A DNA stretch of 51,645 bases from JAVBLG01 sp031553655 (GCA_031553655.1 JAVBLG010000041.1:1-51645); one strand, 5' to 3'. Numbered from the stretch's first letter, positions 15,725 through 24,851 are shown. The notes: generated from the sequence alone by a model not told the origin. Translations and numbers: made by a program.

Positions 15725-16636
15725 ATGAACGAAAAACAGGCCTTATCAAGACATTTGGGATTCATCGGATTGGGGCAGATGGGACGGCACATTGCCATGA
15801 ACCTGATGCGCGGCTGCGCGAAGCTTTCGGTATGCTCCAGAAGACCCGAACACTTTGCCGCTTTTGCGGCCAAAGGCGCGGAAACTACGCTAAAGGCAAC
15901 GGACCTGGCCCAAGCCGACATTATTTTTCTGTGCCTGCCGGGCAGCGCTGAAGTGGAAAATACGCTCATTGGAAAAGACGGTCTTTTGCCACTCATGAGG
16001 GCCGGTCAGATTGTAGTGGACCTGAGCACCATCAAATATTCCACCACTATTGAGCTTGGGCGTAAATTGAAGGAACAGGGCATAGGCTTTCTCGACGCTC
16101 CGATATCGGGAATGGAAGCTCGGGCCAAAGACGGAACACTTACGGTGATGTGCGGTGGCGAAGAAGAAATGTTTAACATTGTGCGCCCTCATTTCGACTG
16201 CATGGCAAGCAAGGTGCTGCACATGGGAGCCACAGGCAACGGTCAACTTACCAAGTTGATCAATCAGTTGCTTTTCGACATAAACGTGGCCGCTCTGGCG
16301 GAAATTCTGCCTATGGCCGCGAAAATGGGGCTGGACCCGGAAAAGACCGGGCAGGTAGTCAACAGCGGCACAGGGCGCAGCTATGCTTCGGAATTTTTTA
16401 TCCCGCGTATTTTGCAAGATAATTTTTCCGAAGGCTATTCTCTGCAAAACGCTTACAAAGATCTGGTGAGCGCCGCTGAAATTTCCGCCGAACAAGGCAT
16501 TCCCCTGCCGCTTACACATGCGGCCACAACCACTTATCAGATGGCGCTATGCAAGGGGATCGGCCTGGAGGACAAAGGCGCGATGATCAAGGTCTTTGAA
16601 GAGCTCCTGCAATTGCGGTTCAGAAAAAAGAAGTAG
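15725..16636 (+). CDS. 3-hydroxyisobutyrate / 2-hydroxy-3-oxopropionate dehydrogenase family
   Basis: 303-aa beta-hydroxyacid dehydrogenase. The Rossmann NAD(P) motif GFIGLGQMG is at about residues 12-20, the substrate-binding motif DAPISGMEARAKDGTL at about 122-137, and the catalytic-Lys region GNGQLTKLINQ at about 172-182. It reversibly oxidises a 3-hydroxyacid such as tartronate semialdehyde/glycerate or 3-hydroxyisobutyrate. The usual DAPVSGG is DAPISGM here, so the exact substrate is uncertain. Start follows GGCGGAG at about 15712-15718. Convergent with the gene ending at 16670. Confidence 0.88.
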   Translation: MNEKQALSRHLGFIGLGQMGRHIAMNLMRGCAKLSVCSRRPEHFAAFAAKGAETTLKATDLAQADIIFLCLPGSAEVENTLIGKDGLLPLMRAGQIVVDLSTIKYSTTIELGRKLKEQGIGFLDAPISGMEARAKDGTLTVMCGGEEEMFNIVRPHFDCMASKVLHMGATGNGQLTKLINQLLFDINVAALAEILPMAAKMGLDPEKTGQVVNSGTGRSYASEFFIPRILQDNFSEGYSLQNAYKDLVSAAEISAEQGIPLPLTHAATTTYQMALCKGIGLEDKGAMIKVFEELLQLRFRKKK

Positions 16637-16669
16637 CCCAGGCCTTGTCTTGAGGCTGACGCGCCGGAC

Positions 16670-17428
16670 TTATCTCAATATCGGAAAAGCATTGCGATAG
16701 ACAGTTTCATCCCCTTCCATAGCAACTTCTACTATTATTGAGGCATTGGTTGTGCCGACATTTTCAGGCAGCGTGCTGACAATTACAACGCGTTTCATGC
16801 GATTGATCTTAAAATCGGACATTTCCGGACTGATAACCAGCGGAATGTTCTGCCCTTTGGCGGACAGGAAGGTGCAGTTAATCTTGCCCGCAATGGTTTT
16901 TTTCTGATCAGGATTGAGCAAATCCAGAGAAATACGCACTTTGTGGCCAGGGGCGACCTTGGCCACAACTTTTTCCATGGAAATCCGTCCGTTGTTTACG
17001 ACGGTAATGGCCTTGCCGACAATGGCTGAAGACGCGTCGTCTTGCCCGGAAGGCTCTGTCTGCGGCTCGGGGTCGTCCCCGGCAAGAGCGTTGGAGTTTT
17101 TAACGGCCCTGGCCCCAGCCAAATTATGCATAATTTGCTCGGCGTCCACAGGATTGAGCTTACGCAGCAGAACTTCAAGGTTACCCAGGCGCTCGGCCTT
17201 GGCATGAGCCTGAGTATATTTTTGTTCCAGTTCATGATTTATCAGCTTTAGTTCGCGGGATTCCGTCCAGAATTCGTAAGCGAACCATACCCCCAGCGCG
17301 GCTGTTATGGGAAAAATTACAAAACAGAGCGCCAACCCCAGAATGAAGAGCCGCGTGCGCATCCTGAAACGCCGCACACGACCGCTGTCATCCATCATAA
17401 GTATGCTGAACTTTTTACGTACACGCAT
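16670..17428 (-). CDS. membrane-anchored coiled-coil protein, unknown function
   Basis: 252 aa. A short basic cytosolic start (MRVRKKFSILMMDDSGRVRR) precedes one membrane helix (about residues 28-50), then a periplasmic coiled coil (about 52-90) and an Asp/Glu/Pro linker. A beta-rich C-terminal half (about 135-252) follows with VGKAITVVNNGRISMEKVVA. The N-terminal layout resembles that of membrane-anchored M23 peptidases of deltaproteobacteria, but no peptidase domain is present. It is downstream of the L,D-transpeptidase with a 122-nt gap holding a CCGCCG/CGGCGG hairpin (17451-17477), suggesting a cell-envelope role. That role is inferred from position only. Confidence 0.65.
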   Translation of the reverse strand: MRVRKKFSILMMDDSGRVRRFRMRTRLFILGLALCFVIFPITAALGVWFAYEFWTESRELKLINHELEQKYTQAHAKAERLGNLEVLLRKLNPVDAEQIMHNLAGARAVKNSNALAGDDPEPQTEPSGQDDASSAIVGKAITVVNNGRISMEKVVAKVAPGHKVRISLDLLNPDQKKTIAGKINCTFLSAKGQNIPLVISPEMSDFKINRMKRVVIVSTLPENVGTTNASIIVEVAMEGDETVYRNAFPILR

Positions 17429-17550
17429 GTTTCAGTCCACAGTCAACTCCATCCGCCGACTGACTCCGTCTCCGGCGGATAGGAGCCGTGCGGATTGCCC
17501 CTCCCTGAAGGAAAGGGTTACAAAAAGAATTTCCTCTGATAAAAAGCATG

Positions 17551-20145
17551 CTAGGAAGGCAAAGCCGACCAGTCTTCAACCAGGATCTTCCATATATAGC
17601 CGTCCGGCTCAAGAATAACACTTTTCAGCCCCTTGTCCTGAAAGCCCAGACTGTCACGATATACCTGGGTCATATCAACCCGCACGCCCTTGGGGTCGAG
17701 CAGGATTCTGGTACCGCCCAAATCCACATCCTTGGGATTGGCTTTGACCCATATTATACGCTTATGTTCCACAATGGAGGCCTGCCCTTGGCGGTTTCCC
17801 TGACGCGCATTACGCGCGTAAAAACCTTCATAGGCCTTCAAGTCGCCCTGCTCCCATGCTTTACGCCAGGATTCAATAAATTCCACAATGCCCGGAGCAA
17901 TTTTTTCCAGATAATCGGCCTGCATGCCAAGCTCTTCCGGAGTCCATTCCATAGCAACGATTTTAAAGCCGCCGTACCGGTCTTTGTTCCAATACAGTTT
18001 GCGCACCCCCTGCATCGCAGGCTGGTTTGGAGTACGTATGTATTGTTCACAAACAGTCACGGCATAGCCGCTGGCGGAATCTTCTTCAACGGTAACAGGG
18101 CGGCTGACAATATGAACCCAGGGAGCGGAATGAAAACGGCGCTCCATATCGGCCCTGAGCGATTTGAAACTGTCGCTTTTCTTGAACTTGCCGTAAGAGA
18201 GCTGATCGTAAAAGTCAAAGAAGGTCGGCGAGCGTTTTTCCCATGCCGCGCTCCAATCGGCGGCCAGCTTTTTCAATGCTGCTTTGTCCGTTTCACTCAA
18301 AGACAAACGCTTGGCCTCTTCTTTTACTACCGTGCTTTCCGCCTTTTTAGCAGTGTTCTCCGCTTTTGCGCTCGTGTTATCTGCCTTTGCGCTTACACTT
18401 TCCGCCTTTGCTCCAGGAGTCTCTTCCTTAACGTCCGGCGCCGTGAAAGGCCCGGAAACCACCGACAGAGGCGATGGGGAAGAGACAGAGGCAAAACCGG
18501 AAGCTTGCGGCGACATCACAATATCACTGGAGCCGGATGATGCGGACGCCACGGCCAAAGAAGAAGAGACCACTATAGGAGCCGATGTGGCCGATGAAAC
18601 AGGCATTTTCCCGGAAGCTGTTGAAGCGACCGCGCTGGACGGCGCGGAAACGGCGGAAGGCGTTTTAATGCCGGAAGAGGCCTGAGGAGAGCCGGAAACC
18701 TGTCTAGTTGCGGCTTCGGGCTTAGTCTGCCGAGCCGATGACGGGGCCTGCGGTTGTTCTTGCGTTGTTTTTGTTTCAAACACGGCTCCGGCTGAGGCAA
18801 AAAGGGCCTGAACCTTATCCAGAAACCCATCCTCTTTGCCGGTAGCTTCACTTTTGGCGCGCACCGGCACGGGGGCGGCCTCGGCCTTGGGTTGGTGCCG
18901 AACATCAGTTTTAGCCGGAGCGACCTTTTCCTGCGCGGCAACGGGCGCGGACTGAGCCGGAGCCGGTACCGGAGAGGCCGGAACCTTAGCCGGGGCTGGG
19001 GCCGGGGTTTGCGGCAGGACCGCCGGAGGCATGATTTTTTGCTGTGAAACTTCGGCGGAAAGATTCTGCGGAAGCGGAGCCGGTTCAGGCAAATGGGGAG
19101 GCGCATCTTCAGGCATGGAAATAGGCGGTGGCGCTGGCACTTCGGACATGGCCGCCGAACGGGGGCGATCCGAACTGGAAGCCGAGGGCGCGGCCGCCAC
19201 CAGCACACCTTTGAGATAGTCGGCGTGCATGCCCACATCGCGCGGGATCCAGTCCATGCCCACTATTTTGAACTGCCCATCCTTTTCCTGCTGCCAATAA
19301 AGCCGTCTTATACCTTCAGTAGACAAGTTGGGGGCGCGATAAAATTGCTCGGCCCAGGTCACCCAGTAACCAGGGCCTTCAAGCACGAAAATATCCCGGT
19401 TATAAATGCTGATCCAGGGCAACATGCGGAAAAGGCGTTCTTTATTGGTTTTGAAAGTCGAGAAAGTTTCAGGCATGGCCTTGGTGTAGGCATCTTGATT
19501 ATAAAAATCAAACATATCTACGCTGCGGTTGGCCCAAGCCTGGGTCCACAAATGCATTTTTTCGCGCAATTTGCGCGCTATGCCGGGGTCGCGCACCATA
19601 AAAGCGTCGTCAGATATGCGCTCGGCCAGCAGCACAGCGGTTCCGGCCGGCATTTCCGGACCTACCTGCTCTATATTCTTGAGATCAATGGCGACACATC
19701 CACGCGTATCTTTGGGAACAATGTTCTGGCCCTTACTATGAATCCAGATGCCGTGCCCGGATTTGCCGCGCAACTTGTCCACCGGGTTGGGGTAGTTTAG
19801 AGTGTAGGCTACACCGCCGTATTCCTTAAAATCAAGCCCGTTGGCAATTTTATATTCCACAAAATATATGCCTTCGGGGGTACGTTTGTCACCCAGCACC
19901 TGCTTGTCGCCGCTGGCCTGCCCTGTGGAGCACGGGTAGCTCAACTTAAGAGCCAGAGGACTCTTTTTCTCAAAAAACATGAAATGTTGACGGGATTTGT
20001 CGACGGCAACAAGACGGGCTGGCAGAGCCGTATCATATATTCTGCCTTCCCAATCATCTGCCAACGCCATGTGAATCGGCTCCGAAGCCAGCAAAAGCAG
20101 GCCGGCCAACACAAAAGATATAGGCTTCTTTATCAACGCGCGCAT
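17551..20145 (-). CDS. L,D-transpeptidase (YkuD) with three NTF2/Cds6-like domains
   Basis: 864 aa with a signal peptide (MRALIKKPISFVLAGLLLLA). The YkuD catalytic domain spans about residues 40-180 with the His/Cys motif HGIWIHSKG (about 128) and TRGCVAI (about 148, nucleophile Cys). It cross-links or modifies peptidoglycan in the periplasm. A first NTF2-like/Cds6 domain lies at about 195-320 (ending GMDWIPRDVGMHADYLKG). A roughly 300-residue Ala/Pro/Ser/Lys-rich linker (about 325-625) contains degenerate KAE(N/S)T/S repeats. Two more NTF2-like units follow at about 625-750 (ending AMEWTPEELGMQADYLEK) and about 750-864. The first two share clear sequence identity, so the domain was duplicated. 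It follows pyrE by 56 nt. Confidence 0.88.
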   Translation of the reverse strand: MRALIKKPISFVLAGLLLLASEPIHMALADDWEGRIYDTALPARLVAVDKSRQHFMFFEKKSPLALKLSYPCSTGQASGDKQVLGDKRTPEGIYFVEYKIANGLDFKEYGGVAYTLNYPNPVDKLRGKSGHGIWIHSKGQNIVPKDTRGCVAIDLKNIEQVGPEMPAGTAVLLAERISDDAFMVRDPGIARKLREKMHLWTQAWANRSVDMFDFYNQDAYTKAMPETFSTFKTNKERLFRMLPWISIYNRDIFVLEGPGYWVTWAEQFYRAPNLSTEGIRRLYWQQEKDGQFKIVGMDWIPRDVGMHADYLKGVLVAAAPSASSSDRPRSAAMSEVPAPPPISMPEDAPPHLPEPAPLPQNLSAEVSQQKIMPPAVLPQTPAPAPAKVPASPVPAPAQSAPVAAQEKVAPAKTDVRHQPKAEAAPVPVRAKSEATGKEDGFLDKVQALFASAGAVFETKTTQEQPQAPSSARQTKPEAATRQVSGSPQASSGIKTPSAVSAPSSAVASTASGKMPVSSATSAPIVVSSSLAVASASSGSSDIVMSPQASGFASVSSPSPLSVVSGPFTAPDVKEETPGAKAESVSAKADNTSAKAENTAKKAESTVVKEEAKRLSLSETDKAALKKLAADWSAAWEKRSPTFFDFYDQLSYGKFKKSDSFKSLRADMERRFHSAPWVHIVSRPVTVEEDSASGYAVTVCEQYIRTPNQPAMQGVRKLYWNKDRYGGFKIVAMEWTPEELGMQADYLEKIAPGIVEFIESWRKAWEQGDLKAYEGFYARNARQGNRQGQASIVEHKRIIWVKANPKDVDLGGTRILLDPKGVRVDMTQVYRDSLGFQDKGLKSVILEPDGYIWKILVEDWSALPS

Positions 20146-20201
20146 CGTAACTTTCTAATTCCGTTCACAAAAAAAGTCCATCTCTTTCTAAAACAGGCCT
20201 A

Positions 20202-20765
20202 TTACCCTGCGAATTCAAGCAGTTCGCGTCGCGTATAGATGGATTTCAAATCAAATCCGGCTTCTTTAATTATTTCGCGTCCGCCTTCTTCGCGGTCCAA
20301 AATAACACCCACCGCCGTTATGATCAGCCCGGCATCCTGAACGTGTCTGCAGGCGGCCAACAACGACCCGCCGGTGGTTACTACATCTTCCACCATGGCC
20401 ACGTGATCGCCCTTCTTGAAGTTGCCGAGTCCTTCCACAAAGTTGCCGGTGCCGTGGCCCTTGGCCTGCTTGCGTACCAGAAGCCCGGCCAGTGGATTAC
20501 CGCGCTCATGGGAGATAACCGTTATCGATGATACCAACGGGTCGGCTCCCAAGGTCATGCCACCCACGCCCTTTATATCCAGGCCGTGGAACATGTCATT
20601 GAAAAGATTGCCGATGAGCCAGGAGCCTTCGGGGTGCAGGGCCGTAACGCGACAATCAAAATAATAATCCGTTTTACGCCCGGAGGTCAGGGTAAAATCC
20701 CCTTCTTTATAGGACTTATCCTTGAGAATTCTGGCCAGACGCCGCTTCATTTCAATGCCGTCCAT
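20202..20765 (-). CDS. pyrE: orotate phosphoribosyltransferase
   Basis: Transfers phosphoribose from PRPP to orotate to give OMP in de novo pyrimidine synthesis; cytosolic. 187 aa. The PRPP-binding motif is MVEDVVTTGGSL (about residues 120-131), and the flexible-loop region GNPLAGLLVRKQAKGHGTGN sits at about 88-107, with DYYFDCR near the N-terminus. The start MDGIEMKRR is preceded by GCGGGAA. It lies 27 nt downstream of purB on the same strand, so the two nucleotide-synthesis genes are probably co-transcribed. Confidence 0.93.
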   Translation of the reverse strand: MDGIEMKRRLARILKDKSYKEGDFTLTSGRKTDYYFDCRVTALHPEGSWLIGNLFNDMFHGLDIKGVGGMTLGADPLVSSITVISHERGNPLAGLLVRKQAKGHGTGNFVEGLGNFKKGDHVAMVEDVVTTGGSLLAACRHVQDAGLIITAVGVILDREEGGREIIKEAGFDLKSIYTRRELLEFAG

Positions 20766-20792
20766 ATTTCCCGCTTTTTCAATTTGGTTTGT

Positions 20793-22088
20793 TTATGCAT
20801 TAAAAACCCGATCCAAAATCGTCCCCTCATGGGCAAGATAAAACCGTGGGTCGAAAAGTCCGTCGATAACCGTGCTGTCCAAGCGCGAGGTTATTTCCCC
20901 ATTGGCACGAATGGCTTTTTCAAAGGGCTGCCGCGCCTCAAAACTTTGCATGGCCAGGCTTTGCACCAGCACATAGGCCTTCTGGCGCTCCATGCCAGCG
21001 TCCACTAACGCGGTAAGCACGCGCTGAGAATAGAAAAGACCAAAGGACCTTTCCATATTCGCCAGCATATTGTCACCTTTTATGACCAGATTTTCCATGA
21101 TGCCGGTAAGCCTGGTCAATATGTAATCAACAAGAATGGTGGAATCGGGCATGATTACCCGCTCCACTGAGGAATGGCTTATGTCGCGCTCGTGCCACAG
21201 GGCCTGATTTTCCATGGCCGCCAGCGCATTGGTGCGCACAAGGCGCGAAAGCCCGCACATATTTTCCGCTGAAATGGGATTCTTTTTGTGCGGCATGGCT
21301 GAAGAACCTTTCTGCCCCTTGGCAAAACCTTCTTCGGCCTCGCCAACCTCGGTACGCTGCAAATGGCGCAGTTCGAGGCAAAGGCGCTCCACCCCTCCGG
21401 CCAGCACAGCCAAGGTGGAAAAATAATGGGCATGGCGGTCGCGTTGGATGATCTGGGTGGAGTGCGGGTCAACCTGCAAACCCAGTATATCCAGAGCCCT
21501 TTTTTCCACTTCCGGCGGCAAAAATGCATAGGTGCCCACCGCTCCGGAAAGCTTGCCAAAACGGATATTTTCCAAAGCTTCGGCAAAACGTTCTTTATGC
21601 CTGGAAAATTCGGCGTAAAAACCGGCTAGTTTCAGGGCGAAGCTGGTGGGTTCGGCGTGTATGCCGTGGGTACGGCCCATGCACAGCATGCCCCGGCACT
21701 CTAGGGAACGCCTCTTGAGCACATCAAGTAAGCCATCGATATCTTTAATAATCAACTCACCGGCCCGACTCATCATAATGGCGTTGGCAGTGTCGATTAT
21801 GTCCGATGATGTGCAGCCTAGATGGATAAAACGAGAATCAGGACCGATTTTTTCTTCCAGCATGGTCAGGAAGGCAATTACGTCATGCCGGGTGGTTTCT
21901 TCTATTTCGAGAATGCGCTCCACATCAATGCCCGCTCCGGACCTTATGTTGCGCATGGCCTCGTCGGAAATGCGCCCCTGTTCGCGCCAAGCCTCGCACA
22001 CGGCCAATTCTACCTCAAGCCAGGCTTCAAAACGCTTTTCCAACGTCCACATGTCACCCATGGCTTTGCGCGTGTATCTCTCGATCAT
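20793..22088 (-). CDS. purB: adenylosuccinate lyase
   Basis: Cleaves succinyl groups in two steps of purine synthesis (SAICAR to AICAR; adenylosuccinate to AMP). 431 aa from MIERYTRKAMGDMWTLEKRF; the start is decided by AAGGAGA just upstream. Family signatures: TSSDIIDTANA (about 86), MGRTHGIHAEP (about 139) and the mobile catalytic loop GSSAMPHKKNPI (about 260), where the first Ser is the general acid/base in this superfamily. The gene heads a minus-strand run purB-pyrE-L,D-transpeptidase. Confidence 0.94.
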   Translation of the reverse strand: MIERYTRKAMGDMWTLEKRFEAWLEVELAVCEAWREQGRISDEAMRNIRSGAGIDVERILEIEETTRHDVIAFLTMLEEKIGPDSRFIHLGCTSSDIIDTANAIMMSRAGELIIKDIDGLLDVLKRRSLECRGMLCMGRTHGIHAEPTSFALKLAGFYAEFSRHKERFAEALENIRFGKLSGAVGTYAFLPPEVEKRALDILGLQVDPHSTQIIQRDRHAHYFSTLAVLAGGVERLCLELRHLQRTEVGEAEEGFAKGQKGSSAMPHKKNPISAENMCGLSRLVRTNALAAMENQALWHERDISHSSVERVIMPDSTILVDYILTRLTGIMENLVIKGDNMLANMERSFGLFYSQRVLTALVDAGMERQKAYVLVQSLAMQSFEARQPFEKAIRANGEITSRLDSTVIDGLFDPRFYLAHEGTILDRVFNA

Positions 22089-22181
22089 GCAGTCTCCTTT
22101 CAGCCGCCCGCACGGCGCGTGCCGAACGCAACGCGGCAAGCGCGGCCGCTCCGACAGCTGCCCGTGAAGCTTTTTGTTTTG

Positions 22182-22580
22182 TTATGAACCGGTGGCTGCC
22201 ATTGGGGCTGGAGCGGACGGGGCCGGGGAAGAAGTGGATGAGGAAGCCCCGGAAGCGACACTTTTGTCCGAACCGGACTCAGTGGAAGAAGTCCCGGAAG
22301 ACGCGGCGGAGCCGGACGCGGTGGAAGATTCGGAAGCGCCCTCGGGCTTTACCGCACCGCCGGCAGAGCCGGCCTTGCCGTCTTCACTCACGCCCTTGCG
22401 ATAACCGTAATCGGTCACATACCAACCGCCTCCTTTGAGAATAAAGGCAGTGTTGGAAATCATGCGATGAGCCAAGCCCCCGCATTTGGGGCAAGTTTCT
22501 TCTTCTTCGTCATTGGCCGTTTTCACCCATTCCTCAAAGATATTATTGCAGGAAGGGCATTGATATTCGTAAATAGGCAT
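22182..22580 (-). CDS. FmdB-type zinc-ribbon protein with Ser/Ala tail
   Basis: 132 aa. The N-terminal FmdB regulator-type zinc ribbon MPIYEYQCPSC...CPKCGG (two CxxC pairs, about residues 8-11 and 35-38) is intact. After about residue 70 it becomes a low-complexity Ser/Ala/Gly/Glu tail of about 60 residues. The start is fixed by CAGGAG a few bases before the ATG. The family is often found near housekeeping genes; its function is unproven. The 93-nt gap to purB leaves co-transcription open. Confidence 0.85.
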   Translation of the reverse strand: MPIYEYQCPSCNNIFEEWVKTANDEEEETCPKCGGLAHRMISNTAFILKGGGWYVTDYGYRKGVSEDGKAGSAGGAVKPEGASESSTASGSAASSGTSSTESGSDKSVASGASSSTSSPAPSAPAPMAATGS

Positions 22581-22763
22581 TTTTTTTCTCCTGAGCGTTC
22601 CCGATTTCCGGCCTTGCGGCCAGGCGCGCGTAGCAATATCAGGATATAAGCACGGCAATCGGAAAGGCAATACACGCCCGAGCGACGTTTAAAACGCGCC
22701 GCATGGCGAAATTACGCCTATACCATTGTTGAAGCCGTAATTAAAATAATTTTGTTTGAAGCG

Positions 22764-22779
22764 GGCGCGTCAACGCGCC
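22764..22779. other. GC hairpin in gene-free stretch
   Basis: GGCGCG-TCAA-CGCGCC, a perfect 6-bp stem with a 4-nt loop. It lies in the 520-nt gene-free stretch 22581-23100. The rest of 22671-22837 is A/T-rich and shows no other feature; a promoter for fmdB would lie here. Confidence 0.35.
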
Positions 22780-22837
22780 TTACAAAAATTTAAAATCCTG
22801 TGAAAAGTATTTATTAAAGTAGAATCTTGGTTTCCGG

Positions 22838-22992
22838 CTAGGTACTGTCTCCAAATAGCGGATTTTGATTCAAAGACAAGGAAAGCGAGCTTTTTTGCGG
22901 AGTGAGTGTGCTCTTATGGTACTCGACCGGAGCAAAAAGGCCCGCTTGACGCAGACATTGTACAAAAAACGCATTTGGATACAGGCCCTAGG
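22838..22992. repeat. family B palindromic element (B1), MITE-like
   Basis: A long imperfect palindrome. The left end CTAGGTACTGTCTCCAAAT and the reverse complement of the right end CTAGGGCCTGTATCCAAAT match at most positions, and CTAGG stands at both outer edges (22838-22842, 22988-22992), as a target duplication would. The inner arms pair across poly-T/poly-A tracts, and the centre holds the core GGAGTG...CTCTTATGGTACTCGA shared with B2. No protein is encoded. Confidence 0.65.
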
Positions 22993-22994
22993 AA

Positions 22995-23056
22995 AACGAC
23001 AATTTTGAACCGAAAATAGAACTTTTTGGTTCAACCCCCGGTTCAAAATTGTCGTT
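22995..23056. repeat. 18-bp perfect inverted repeat
   Basis: The arms 22995-23012 and 23039-23056 (containing ACGACAATTTTGAACCG) are perfectly complementary around a 26-nt spacer. The element abuts the CTAGG edge of B1, and another CTAG lies at 23065-23068. There is no T-run directly after either arm, so it does not look like a simple terminator. Confidence 0.65.
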
Positions 23057-23100
23057 AAGCGATGCCTAGAAGCCAAAAGGCGCTTTTTATAAACAATTCT

Positions 23101-23211
23101 CTACTTCGCTTTGGCGGCCTTGGCGTCGCGAATGCGCTGCTTGATGCGTTCAGCGCGGCGCTGGCGGCGGCGATCCAATTCTTTCTTGCGTTCAATTTTC
23201 TTGTGGGCCAT
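23101..23211 (-). CDS. small highly basic protein, 36 aa
   Basis: MAHKKIERKKELDRRRQRRA continuing ERIKQRIRDAKAAKAK, about half Lys/Arg and predicted to be one helix. The ribosome site AAGGAG lies about 9 nt upstream of the ATG (23209-23211), and the stop is TAG. Similar tiny basic proteins are common in Desulfovibrio genomes but I cannot name a family. A nucleic-acid or ribosome contact is plausible from charge alone. Neighbours are repeat elements on both sides; the 275-nt stretch to the next gene holds an A/T-rich leader and repeat A2. Confidence 0.6.
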   Translation of the reverse strand: MAHKKIERKKELDRRRQRRAERIKQRIRDAKAAKAK

Positions 23212-23340
23212 GGAAGAAATCTCCTTCAAAATCTGATAAAAAAAATTATTTTAGAACATTTTTCAACTAAAGTCCAGATCAACTACTATGACGTTTTACT
23301 TTTGAAATTATACATAATCTAAAATTATTTTTTAAAAACT

Positions 23341-23490
23341 GAGGCCGATTGTCCTGCGCCGCCTTTCGCCGGCGGCTCGGAATAGCATGTTATTACGGCG
23401 GCTTCGCCGCCTAAGTTACGGACACTTCGTGTCCGGACGGCCCTGCCAAAGCACGGGCCGCCCGAGCATTTCGCGAGCGAAACGCTCTAA
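23341..23490 (-). repeat. family A structured repeat, full copy (A2)
   Basis: In minus-strand order there are five hairpins. I: GAGCGTTTCGC/GCGAAATGCTC (23487-23464). II: 9 bp closing loop GTGCTTTGGCA (23463-23435). III: CGGACAC-GAA-GTGTCCG (23435-23419). Then the single-stranded TAACTTAGG (23418-23410), which overlaps the start of IV: GGCGGC-GAA-GCCGCC (23411-23397). V: GCCGCC/GGCGGC (23376-23358). It starts at the stop codon of the GGDEF gene, so it forms that gene's 3' untranslated end. Confidence 0.75.
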
Positions 23491-24848
23491 CGGGAGCCTC
23501 TCTTCATCTCATACATCCTTTGATCCGCATGGTGCAGCAGGCTTTGCGCGTCGCGCCCGTCACGCGGCCATACGGCCGTGCCCACACTGGTGGTTACGCG
23601 GATAATGTCGCTTTTTCCCTTTACGTAAACGGGAATATTGACCCGTTCCATCAGCATTCTTACAATTTCGTCCAATTGCTCGCCAGGGCCTACATTGCGC
23701 AGAAGTACGATAAATTCGTCTCCACCCACTCGGGCCACAGTATTTTCAGGGCCCACACAGCGCTTTATTATGCTGGCGCTTTCCACAAGTACCCGGTCAC
23801 CGGCCTCGTGGCCCTGCGAGTCGTTCACCGCCTTGAAATCGTTCAAATCCAGATAGGCCAGAGTAAATTCATTGCCGGAAGTATCGGATTTGGACACAGC
23901 CTCTTCCAGTTCGCTCAGAATCTGCCTGCGGTTGGGCAATCCGGTAAGAGTATCGGTCATCGCCATATCTTCCATGGCCGCCTTTACCTTTCTGAGTTCC
24001 AGATAATGATAGCTCACCAGAGATATGAGCAGACTGATGAAAACCCCCGCAACCAGATAAGCCCACGGCCTCATTTTGCTGTATATGTCATCGACTTTGG
24101 CTATACTTACATGCCAGGTGACATTGAAAAGCTGAATTTCCTGGGTTTCCGGGTCTGCCAACCCGCTTCCTTCGTGTGATCTCCAGATAACCTGCTTTTT
24201 GCCGGTATCAGGGCTTGTGCGCCATATTTCGCAAGAATAACCCTGTTGGTATAAATCATCCAGATAGGCGTAATCAAGCACCTTGGGATAATCCAGGGCA
24301 ATGGCCACAAATCCCCAAAACTGCCTGCGCCCGTCTTTGTCGGACATATATACCGGCAATCTGCCGGTAAGTGCTTCGCCGCCCTGAACCAGTTTGAACG
24401 GCCCGGCCAGGGTCAGCTTACCTGTATCTTTAGCCAGTGTGGTCTCTTTGCTGCCCCCGCTGCCGAGTAAATCGAGTCCGATAACGCTTTCATTGCCCTG
24501 AAGCGGATAAATGCGCGATACCACTCCCCCCGGCGCAATGGAAACGTTGCGGATGGAGGAATGGTTGACCAGAATGGCCGCGATCTTGTCAAAATCCTGT
24601 ATTTCGCCCTTCCCCTGGGAAATGAGTGCGGACAACGTTTCGGTTTTCCAGATCAGATCGGTGATGACCTTGGTGATTTTGTTGGATGTGTTGACGGCCA
24701 GGTATTTTATTTCCTGTTTCTGCATGCTGTTTCTGATCTGCATAAAAAACATCAACAGCACAACCAGAACCAGAAGGGCCACAAAAAAGGTCGCCACGGA
24801 TATCTGGAAGTGAGAAAAGACTTGTGTATTGGGAGATTTTTTTTTCAT
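23487..24848 (-). CDS. CHASE-type sensor diguanylate cyclase
   Basis: 453 aa. One N-terminal membrane helix (about residues 17-38), a periplasmic CHASE-like sensor region (about 45-255), a second helix (about 263-285) and a GGDEF domain (about 295-450). The active site is intact: MAMTDTLTGLPNRRQ and RVGGDEFIVLL (about 371-381), so it should make cyclic di-GMP from two GTP at the inner membrane. No RxxD inhibitory site is seen upstream of GGDEF. It begins 3 nt after the STT3-like stop, so the two are almost certainly co-translated. The stop TAG overlaps the first base of repeat A2. Confidence 0.9.
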   Translation of the reverse strand: MKKKSPNTQVFSHFQISVATFFVALLVLVVLLMFFMQIRNSMQKQEIKYLAVNTSNKITKVITDLIWKTETLSALISQGKGEIQDFDKIAAILVNHSSIRNVSIAPGGVVSRIYPLQGNESVIGLDLLGSGGSKETTLAKDTGKLTLAGPFKLVQGGEALTGRLPVYMSDKDGRRQFWGFVAIALDYPKVLDYAYLDDLYQQGYSCEIWRTSPDTGKKQVIWRSHEGSGLADPETQEIQLFNVTWHVSIAKVDDIYSKMRPWAYLVAGVFISLLISLVSYHYLELRKVKAAMEDMAMTDTLTGLPNRRQILSELEEAVSKSDTSGNEFTLAYLDLNDFKAVNDSQGHEAGDRVLVESASIIKRCVGPENTVARVGGDEFIVLLRNVGPGEQLDEIVRMLMERVNIPVYVKGKSDIIRVTTSVGTAVWPRDGRDAQSLLHHADQRMYEMKRGSR

Positions 24849-24851
24849 CGC

